A program made the translations under genes and the position numbers. DNA of 15,468 nt from Spirochaetaceae bacterium. GTDB taxonomy: Bacteria; Spirochaetota; Spirochaetia; Treponematales; Treponemataceae. Positions within the stretch are counted from its first letter, which is position 1. Each line of letters opens with the position of its first letter. The stretch lies in NCBI GenBank assembly GCA_031272345.1, contig JAISTZ010000194.1, positions 1 to 15,468 of the forward strand. The letters are read 5' to 3'. Below the pieces are notes generated by a model that saw nothing but the letters and a program-made list of their open reading frames with translations, made no database searches and was not told the origin of the DNA. Of the stretch, positions 6,448 to 11,547 are shown one piece after another.

Positions 6448-8102
6448 AGTTTTTTTCCTCGCTTTAATAGACCCCCCAGGAGCAGCGCCGCCGCCCCCGC
6501 CGCTTCCAGGACTCCCGCCCAGTCGCCCCAGCGGGTGTACAGGGTCCGCCTGGGATTCTCCTGCACGGGAATCCTCCCGGTGAGGTACGTCTCCGTGAAG
6601 GGTTCCGCCCTGGCGGTGATCCTGCCGTTAGGGTCGATGATGACCGTCTCCCCGGAGGCCGTCGACCGGGCCGAGGGAACACGGTTTTCCACGGACCGGA
6701 ACAGGGCCATGGACAGGTGCTGGTTCTGGCAGGCCGGACTCTTTGCCCAGGCGTCGTTGGACATGTTGACGATTGCCTGGGCGCCGTTACGCACGAAGAG
6801 CCTGGGGATGTAGCCGAAGGTGTCCTCGAAGCAAATCGGCACGCCGAAGCGCAGGCCCGCCGCCGAAAAGACCACCGGGTCCTTTCCGGGCTCCCACAGG
6901 TGGGTGTCGCTGCCGAGGAGTATCCTGTAGATGCCCGGAAATTGTTTGTCGTAGGGGAAATATTCCGTGATGGGAACCAGGTGCATCTTTCGGTATACCA
7001 CCGGCTCCGGGGGAATCACGTTTTTTCCCGGCACAAAGAGCAGGGCCCCGTTGTAGTCCTGGAGGCCGAACTCGTTGTTGTGGTCGTAGGCTTCTTCCCC
7101 GTGGTCGTTCCCGATGAGGAAGGGGACCGGGGCGGAATCGATGTATTCCAGCAGCCGCCGGACCAGCTCGAACCGGTCCCGGTCGGTCCGCCTGCGGTAG
7201 TGGTTGACGATCCGGGGCACGAAGGCCGTTTCCGGCCACACCACCAGATCGATGTCCGGCTCCTTTTCCAGGGCCTCCGAGGAAAGCCCCAGGAGCACCC
7301 GCAGGTTCCTCCGCATGGCCCCGGTTCCGCCCAGCCAGGGGTCCACGTTGGACTGCACCAGGGCCACCTTGACGGTGGGAGCCCGGGAATAGTCCACGGG
7401 GGCAAGGAACCCGTACACCAGGACAGCGGCAAAGCAGGCGGCCCAGATGCAGCCGCTCCTCCGGTGGGCCAGGACGCCCTTTTTTAGGCCCCCCAGGGGC
7501 CGCGCCCCCGTTCCCCACAGGCCGTCCCCGATGACCGCGGAGACCCAGGCCGAGGCGAACACCACCAGGGCGTTCACCCCCCAGACCCCGGCGATGTCCG
7601 CGATCTGTATGACCGGCGTGAGCCGCCACTGGGTGTAGGCGGTGATTCCGTAGTGGAACCCCCCGTAGCCCAGGGTCTTGAGGTACTCGTACCCCAGCCA
7701 CAGGACCCACTGGGCGAGCCAGCCCCGTGCGGGGAACAGGGTCCAGCAGAGCTTGAGCAGGGGGAACACCAGAAGGAGCGCCGCCCCCAGGCCGAAGAGC
7801 CCCGCAAAAAAGATGATTTTTTCTTCCAGAAACTCCTGGAACCAGAACCCGTAGAGCCAGTAGGCGGCGATTCCATAGACCAGCCCCGCTGGGGCGATGA
7901 ATTTCCACGGAATCCTGCGGGCCCCCAGGAACACCGGCGCGTATGCGATGTATGCGAGAACCGGAATTCCCCTGGGGGTGAACACATTGGGATGGGCGAG
8001 GCCGAAAAGCCCCGCGGCGCAAAGGATGAGCGCCCCGTAACCTCCTGTATGTACAAAAACCCGTAGTACGGAAGTCTTCCGGCCCGGAGCGCCATCGTTC
8101 AC
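6429..8102 (-). CDS. lnt: Apolipoprotein N-acyltransferase
   Basis: Inner-membrane enzyme of 557 aa that adds the third acyl chain to the N-terminal cysteine of lipoproteins, using phospholipid as donor. The N-terminal half (about 15-235) holds several membrane helices. The nitrilase-like domain begins near 243 (TVKVALVQSNVDPW). The catalytic triad can be read as Glu291 (VVWPETAFV), Lys372 (YRKMHLVPITEY) and Cys424 (VPICFEDTFG). SNDAW (448-452) and RSVENR (469-474) are also family motifs. A final hydrophobic helix at about 530-545 precedes a basic end. The start is GTG (8102-8100), overlapping the hup stop by 4 bases (GTGA). No better start lies nearby, although an SD-like GGAGG sits in codons 20-22. 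The 3' end overlaps bactofilin. The lipoprotein encoded at 14178 would be a typical substrate. Confidence 0.95.
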   Translation of the reverse strand: MNDGAPGRKTSVLRVFVHTGGYGALILCAAGLFGLAHPNVFTPRGIPVLAYIAYAPVFLGARRIPWKFIAPAGLVYGIAAYWLYGFWFQEFLEEKIIFFAGLFGLGAALLLVFPLLKLCWTLFPARGWLAQWVLWLGYEYLKTLGYGGFHYGITAYTQWRLTPVIQIADIAGVWGVNALVVFASAWVSAVIGDGLWGTGARPLGGLKKGVLAHRRSGCIWAACFAAVLVYGFLAPVDYSRAPTVKVALVQSNVDPWLGGTGAMRRNLRVLLGLSSEALEKEPDIDLVVWPETAFVPRIVNHYRRRTDRDRFELVRRLLEYIDSAPVPFLIGNDHGEEAYDHNNEFGLQDYNGALLFVPGKNVIPPEPVVYRKMHLVPITEYFPYDKQFPGIYRILLGSDTHLWEPGKDPVVFSAAGLRFGVPICFEDTFGYIPRLFVRNGAQAIVNMSNDAWAKSPACQNQHLSMALFRSVENRVPSARSTASGETVIIDPNGRITARAEPFTETYLTGRIPVQENPRRTLYTRWGDWAGVLEAAGAAALLLGGLLKRGKKLWQKTS

Positions 8103-8419
8103 TTCTTGATTTTTCCTTCAGGGACAGGCAAATCCCATAGCGCCTTTTTAAGATACTGCCCTGACCTGAAAGCCACGACGTGGTGGGGCGCGACGGAAAG
8201 CTGTTCCCCGGTTTTGGGATTCCGGGCTTTTTTTCTTCCCTGCCTGACCCGGGGTTCAAAGGTGCCGAAACCGCGCAGCTCGATGACCGAACCGTTTTTC
8301 AGGGATTCCCGAACTTCCTCAAGAAGAGCATCAATGACCGATTGAATTTCTCTTTTTTCGTAGAGCGTTTTAAGATAAACAGCTTCTACGAGGTCGAATT
8401 TAGTAACTTTCTCTGCCAT
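8099..8419 (-). CDS. hup: HU-family DNA-binding protein
   Basis: Nucleoid-associated protein of 106 aa that bends DNA as a dimer. The start chosen is the ATG at 8419, giving MAEKVTKFDLVEAVYLKT, because GAGG stands just upstream and the N-terminus then matches HU. An in-frame ATG at 8488 would add 23 residues of non-HU sequence. The helical N-terminal body covers about 5-45. The signature GFGTFEPRVRQGRKKARNPKTG (50-71) contains the DNA-embracing beta-arm with the intercalating-proline region. It ends with the usual VVAFRSGQYLKKAL plus a short lysine-rich tail. The tail and the length are a little longer than the usual roughly 90 aa. It is in an operon with rpsT upstream and lnt downstream. Confidence 0.94.
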   Translation of the reverse strand: MAEKVTKFDLVEAVYLKTLYEKREIQSVIDALLEEVRESLKNGSVIELRGFGTFEPRVRQGRKKARNPKTGEQLSVAPHHVVAFRSGQYLKKALWDLPVPEGKIKK

Positions 8420-8503
8420 GAACACCTCAAAAAATAAAAGTGAAGGTTGACGCCCCTGGTGGGCCCAAAGTAATGAGCAACAGCACACTCCTCTGCCTTT
8501 TGC

Positions 8504-8785
8504 TTACACCGAAACCGTTTCAAACGACGTATGATAGAGTTTCATTGCGCGGGATTTCTTCCGCCCTGCCGCGTTCTTTGATATGATACCCTTCCCGCAG
8601 GCAGTATCGAGTGTTTTTTGCAGAACCCTCAGGGCCTCCAAAGCCCCCGCCGGGTCCTTTGCCTGGACAGCCGCACCGTATTTTTTTGCGTATGTGCGGG
8701 CGGCGCTCTTTACCGCCTTGTTCCGCAACCTGCGGACCTCACTCTGTCTGTGACGCTTTGCCGCGGACGATTGTTTTACTGCCAA
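8504..8785 (-). CDS. rpsT: 30S ribosomal protein S20, TTG start
   Basis: Primary 16S rRNA-binding protein of the small subunit. From the TTG at 8785 the product is 93 aa and begins MAVKQSSAAKRHRQSEVRRL, aligning with the usual S20 start (MANIKSAKKR-like). A GGAGGT SD is placed correctly for this TTG (five bases between GGAGG and TTG). An ATG four codons upstream (8797) overlaps the SD itself and has no SD of its own, so it is unlikely to be used. RRLRNKAVKSAARTYAKK and the C-terminal GIISKNAAGRKKSRAMK are conserved S20 segments. It is first in the rpsT-hup-lnt-bactofilin cluster. S20 starting with a rare initiation codon is known from E. coli (UUG). Confidence 0.93.
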   Translation of the reverse strand: MAVKQSSAAKRHRQSEVRRLRNKAVKSAARTYAKKYGAAVQAKDPAGALEALRVLQKTLDTACGKGIISKNAAGRKKSRAMKLYHTSFETVSV

Positions 8786-8797
8786 GGTTACCTCCAT
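8783..8797 (-). promoter_or_regulatory. Start-deciding ribosome binding site of rpsT
   Basis: On the minus strand the sequence reads ATGGAGGTAACCTTG. GGAGG is correctly spaced for TTG, and the ATG overlaps the SD core. This supports TTG as the true initiation codon. Confidence 0.8.
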
Positions 8798-8817
8798 TCA
8801 AGTAAGATAGATACCTC

Positions 8818-8846
8818 ATTCTACCGGATTGAATAAAATGAGTCAA
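8818..8846 (-). promoter_or_regulatory. Strong sigma70-type promoter of rpsT-hup-lnt-bactofilin
   Basis: TTGACT (8846-8841) and TAGAAT (8823-8818) on the minus strand are separated by exactly 17 bases, each hexamer with one mismatch to consensus. Transcription would start near 8811, about 26 bases before the TTG start of rpsT. Confidence 0.65.
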
Positions 8847-8865
8847 GGGGAAAAACCATGGAAAA

Positions 8866-8888
8866 GGACGAAAAAAGCATTTTTGTCC
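8866..8888 (-). terminator. Possible terminator hairpin after thrH
   Basis: On the minus strand GGACAAAAA pairs with TTTTTCGTCC (one bulged base) around a very short loop, followed by TTTT. It lies 12 bases past the thrH stop and before the rpsT promoter. The stem is AT-rich, so it may be weak. Confidence 0.4.
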
Positions 8889-8900
8889 AAAATCCCGTCC

Positions 8901-9506
8901 CTACCGCCCCAGGAGCGCCTTTATTGCCCCCAGGAGCTCCCCGTACTCGGTGAAGGCGGGAATCCGGGGGTGGTCCCGGATGAGTTTGAGGGGCGCCCGG
9001 AAGAGGAACCCCGCGTCCGCCTCCTGAATCATCCCCAGGTCGTTGAAGGAATCCCCCGCGGCGATGGTCCTGAAGCCCAGGGACTTGAAGGCCCTGACCG
9101 CCTCCAGCTTGCCGTTTTTCTGGCGGAGCCGGTAGCCCGTAATCATGCCCTCCGGGGACACAACCAGCTCGTTGCAGAACAGGGCGGGCATCCCCAGTTT
9201 TTTCATCAGCGGGAGGGCGAACTGGGAGAATGTGTCCGAAAGGATCACCACCTGGCAGAGCTCCCGCAGCTCATCGAGGAATTTTTTGGCCCCCCCCAGG
9301 GGCTCTATCTTTGCGATCGTGTCCTGCACGGCTTGCAAGCCCAGGGACCGCTCCCGCAGGATGTTCAGCCTGCCCTTCATGAGCACGTCGTAGTCGCTGA
9401 TGTCCCTGGTGGTGAGCCTGAGTTCCGGGATGCCGGTTTCTTCGGCAAAGGCAATCCATATTTCAGGCGTAAGAACGCCCTCTAGGTCAAGGCACGTGAT
9501 ATACAT
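8901..9506 (-). CDS. thrH: ThrH-type HAD phosphatase (phosphoserine phosphatase / homoserine phosphotransferase)
   Basis: Cytosolic HAD-superfamily enzyme of 201 aa, close to the roughly 205-aa Pseudomonas ThrH, which it matches closely in memory. The nucleophile motif is DLEGV (Asp7, Glu9), followed by the ThrH-specific stretch TPEIWIAFAEETGI and TTRDISDYDVLMKGRL. Motif II is ILSDTF (Ser90-Asp91), motif III is probably Lys133, and motif IV is AAGDSFND (Asp152, Asp156). ThrH dephosphorylates phosphoserine and can transfer the phosphate to homoserine, linking serine and threonine synthesis. It was chosen over generic SerB because of the N-terminal motif and short length. The start ATG has AAGGAG upstream. 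It has its own promoter at 9550-9578, which overlaps the end of ybaK. The in-vivo substrate is inferred. Confidence 0.9.
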   Translation of the reverse strand: MYITCLDLEGVLTPEIWIAFAEETGIPELRLTTRDISDYDVLMKGRLNILRERSLGLQAVQDTIAKIEPLGGAKKFLDELRELCQVVILSDTFSQFALPLMKKLGMPALFCNELVVSPEGMITGYRLRQKNGKLEAVRAFKSLGFRTIAAGDSFNDLGMIQEADAGFLFRAPLKLIRDHPRIPAFTEYGELLGAIKALLGR

Positions 9507-9549
9507 CGTTGGGTCTCCTTATAGAAGGAATTGGGTCGTATGTTCCATG

Positions 9550-9578
9550 GTAGTACCCCAAAACAGGCGGAGTGTCAA
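9550..9578 (-). promoter_or_regulatory. Sigma70-type promoter of thrH overlapping the ybaK stop codon
   Basis: A perfect TTGACA (9578-9573) is followed after 17 bases by TACTAC (9555-9550) on the minus strand. The TGA inside TTGACA is the stop codon of ybaK. The leader would be about 37 bases with AAGGAGA near its end. Confidence 0.5.
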
Positions 9579-10087
9579 GGGGGATTCCTCCGGGAAGGGG
9601 TGACGCCGGTCAGGTCCGAAAAGCGGGCCCCCGTCAAACCCGCCAAATCCGCCGGCGCGAGGACAACCTGCACGCCCCGCTGGCCCGCGCTCACGCCGAT
9701 GGAGTCGAAAAGCTCCGCAGTCCCGTCGATGAACAGGGGGAACTGTTTTTTCATGCCCAGGGGGGAACAGCCGCCCCTGAGGTAGCCCGTAAGGGGGAGG
9801 AGCTCCCGTACCGGGATGAGGCGGGCGCTCTTTTCCCCAAAGGCCCTGGCGGCTTTTTTGAGGTCAACCTCGGCGGCGGCGGGGATGCAGCAGACAAAGT
9901 GCGCCCCTGAATCACCCCGCAAAACCAGGGTCTTAAACACCCGCTCCAGGGGGATGTCCAGGAACCGGGCCGCGTGGACGGCCGACAGGTCCCCTTCGTC
10001 AACGGGGTATTCCTTTACGGTGAAGGAAATCCCCGCGCTTTGGAGGAGACGGATAACATTGGTTTTGCAGGGACCTGTCTTTTTCAT
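9575..10087 (-). CDS. ybaK: Cys-tRNA(Pro)/Cys-tRNA(Cys) deacylase, YbaK/EbsC family
   Basis: Trans-editing enzyme of 170 aa that hydrolyses Cys-tRNA(Pro) made by prolyl-tRNA synthetase error. The ATG at 10087 (MKKTGPCKTNVIRLLQSAGI) was chosen because GGGAG lies four bases upstream and it matches YbaK N-termini. The same frame stays open far upstream, but only as a shadow of argA. Conserved features are the invariant lysine in VFKTLVLRG (Lys52) and the glycine-rich GYLRGGCSPLGMKKQFP (101-117), followed by FIDGTAELFD. The last about 10 residues (GVTPSRRNPP) are a short unconserved tail. It is transcribed divergently from argA from a promoter at 10106-10134. Related INS-family editing domains such as ProXp-ala are possible but less likely given the lysine and GGCSP motif. 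Confidence 0.93.
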   Translation of the reverse strand: MKKTGPCKTNVIRLLQSAGISFTVKEYPVDEGDLSAVHAARFLDIPLERVFKTLVLRGDSGAHFVCCIPAAAEVDLKKAARAFGEKSARLIPVRELLPLTGYLRGGCSPLGMKKQFPLFIDGTAELFDSIGVSAGQRGVQVVLAPADLAGLTGARFSDLTGVTPSRRNPP

Positions 10088-10105
10088 TGCGCTCCCGGTC
10101 AAGGG

Positions 10106-10134
10106 AGTATAGCCCGGACGCCGAAGGGTGTCCA
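10106..10134 (-). promoter_or_regulatory. Sigma70-type promoter of ybaK
   Basis: On the minus strand TGGACA (10134-10129) and TATACT (10111-10106) are separated by 17 bases; each hexamer has one mismatch to consensus. The start would be near 10099, giving a leader of about 12 bases containing GGGAG. The -35 lies only five bases from the putative argA -35 on the other strand. Confidence 0.6.
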
Positions 10135-10139
10135 GGGGC

Positions 10140-10167
10140 TTGCGGCGGCGGGTTTTCTCCGTATAAT
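10140..10167 (+). promoter_or_regulatory. Sigma70-type promoter giving a probable leaderless argA mRNA
   Basis: A perfect TATAAT (10162-10167) is preceded by a weak TTGCGG (10140-10145) with a 16-base spacer. Transcription is expected seven to eight bases downstream, at 10174-10175, which is the A of the argA ATG. No Shine-Dalgarno sequence occurs in the seven bases between the -10 and the ATG. Confidence 0.6.
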
Positions 10168-10174
10168 AGACTCC

Positions 10175-11512
10175 ATGCCGGCGCTTCCGATACGGGCCGA
10201 ATACATCCGCAACGTCCTCCGCTATGTGGACAGGTTCCAGAACGCCGCCGCCGTGGTCTGCATCGACGACAGAATCATCGCTTCCCCCTTCTTTTCGTCC
10301 CTGGCCTCGGACATCTGCCTCATGCGCCAGGCGGGAATCCGGGTGATCATCGTGCCGGGGGCCCGGAAGCGGATTGACGACGTGCTGGAACACGACCGCG
10401 TCCCCTGGCGCATGGAGGGGGGGCGGCGGGTCACCGGGGACGACGCCATGCCCCTGATCAAGATGGCCGCCTTCGACGTGTCCAACATCGTGATGACCGC
10501 CCTTGCCGGGGAAAAACGCGGGGCCGTCATCGGCAACTGGGTCCGCGCCCGAAGGCGGGGAGTCATCAACGGGGTCGATTTTGGAAGCGCCGGGGCCGTC
10601 GACAGGATCGACATCCCCGCGGTGCGTTCCGTCATCGAAAGCGGCTTCATCCCGATCTTCCCCTGCATCGGCTGGAGCGCCTCCGGGCGGCCCTTCAACC
10701 TGTCGTCCCTGGAGCTCGCCGGAGAAATCGCCGCCCTCTTCCCCGCGGACAAGCTCTTCCTCATCGCCCCGGGGGCCTGCTACCGCGCCGGGGATTTTTC
10801 CCTGCCCGAAGGCTCCGGCCTCACCGCCCACATCGCCGACCTGCCCCTGGAGGAGGCCCGGAGGATCCTCGAGCTGAACGCCCCCGCCCAGGGGACGGAA
10901 AAGGCGGAGCTCCTCAGCCTGCTCTCCTGCGCGGCGGGGGCCTGCGAAAGGGGGGTGGAGCGGACCCACATCCTGGACGGCAACACCGACGGGGTCCTCC
11001 TCTGCGAGGTCTTCTCCGAGTTCGGTTCGGGCACCATGGTCTACCGGAGCGGCTACGGGGGCATCCGGGACATGACCCTGGACGACATCCCCGCGGTGCT
11101 GGCGGTCATGCGGCCCTTCATCGAGGGGGGAATCCTCCTCCCCCGCACGGGGGAACAGCTCGCCCAGTCCTACCGGGACTACATCGTCTTCGAGCTCGAC
11201 GGGGGGGTGCGGGCCTGTGCGGCCCTCCACATGTACGATGACGGCCAGGGTGAGATCGCCGCTGTCGCCGTGAACGAGGGCTACTCCCGCATGGGCACGG
11301 GCCCCAGGATGATCAAATTCCTCATAGACCGGGCCAGGGGGCTGGGGGCGGAGGCGGTCTTCGTGCTCACCACCCAGACCGCGGACTGGTTCGAGCAGCT
11401 CGGCTTTGTGAGCGCCCCCCTGGACAGTCTGCCCCCAAAACGCAGGGGCCTGTGGAATCCCGCCAGGGGGAGCAAGATTTTCCGCCTCCCCCTGGGGTCA
11501 CGCAAAACTTGA
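10175..11512 (+). CDS. argA: N-acetylglutamate synthase, classical ArgA (kinase-like domain plus GNAT)
   Basis: First enzyme of arginine synthesis; it acetylates glutamate with acetyl-CoA. From the ATG at 10175 the protein is 445 aa, almost the same as E. coli ArgA (443). The frame is open upstream to 9974, but the ATG directly behind TATAAT gives the family N-terminus. Residues 1 to about 285 form the amino-acid-kinase-like domain that normally carries arginine feedback inhibition (IRVIIVPGARKRIDDVLE 55-72; GFIPIFPCIGWSASGRPFNL 157-176; HILDGNTDGVLLCEVF 265-280). Residues about 295-445 form the GNAT domain (IRDMTLDDIPAVLAVMRP; GILLPRTGEQL; CAALHMYDDGQGEIAAVAV; VFVLTTQTADWFEQLGF). In the acetyl-CoA loop the usual R/Q is Ser371 (SRMGTG). 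It diverges from ybaK and converges on glgP, with a gap of 35 bases. Confidence 0.95.
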   Translation: MPALPIRAEYIRNVLRYVDRFQNAAAVVCIDDRIIASPFFSSLASDICLMRQAGIRVIIVPGARKRIDDVLEHDRVPWRMEGGRRVTGDDAMPLIKMAAFDVSNIVMTALAGEKRGAVIGNWVRARRRGVINGVDFGSAGAVDRIDIPAVRSVIESGFIPIFPCIGWSASGRPFNLSSLELAGEIAALFPADKLFLIAPGACYRAGDFSLPEGSGLTAHIADLPLEEARRILELNAPAQGTEKAELLSLLSCAAGACERGVERTHILDGNTDGVLLCEVFSEFGSGTMVYRSGYGGIRDMTLDDIPAVLAVMRPFIEGGILLPRTGEQLAQSYRDYIVFELDGGVRACAALHMYDDGQGEIAAVAVNEGYSRMGTGPRMIKFLIDRARGLGAEAVFVLTTQTADWFEQLGFVSAPLDSLPPKRRGLWNPARGSKIFRLPLGSRKT

Positions 11513-11547
11513 TCGTCCCCATCCTCCCCCTGGAGTAGGCCCCCGGG
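11513..11547. other. Convergent argA/glgP junction without clear terminator
   Basis: These 35 bases separate the stops of two convergent genes. Only short weak dyads are visible (CTCC facing GGAG; GCCC facing GGGC) and there is no T-tract on either strand. Rho-dependent ending or overlapping transcripts are possible. Confidence 0.4.

Noticed and set aside
6787..8259. 490-codon alternative frame across lnt and hup
   Set aside because: It is Arg/Pro/Gly-rich frame-shifted sequence with no motifs, and the lnt frame contains the full catalytic triad.
8420..8488. 23-residue N-terminal extension of HU from the ATG at 8488
   Set aside because: The Cys/Phe-rich extension does not resemble HU. The ATG at 8419 has GAGG and the canonical start.
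8420..8503. Separate promoter or terminator between rpsT and hup
   Set aside because: Only weak AT-rich and GCCC/GGGC elements are visible. No hexamer pair with suitable spacing and no stable stem with a T-tract was found.
9974..10174. Longer N-terminus for ArgA
   Set aside because: It would be antisense to ybaK and include the promoter region. The start at 10175 gives the E. coli-like length and N-terminus.
10088..11230. Upstream extension of the ybaK frame to give a 551-residue protein
   Set aside because: The extra 381 residues are an antisense shadow of argA. The ATG at 10087 has an SD, a promoter and the family N-terminus.
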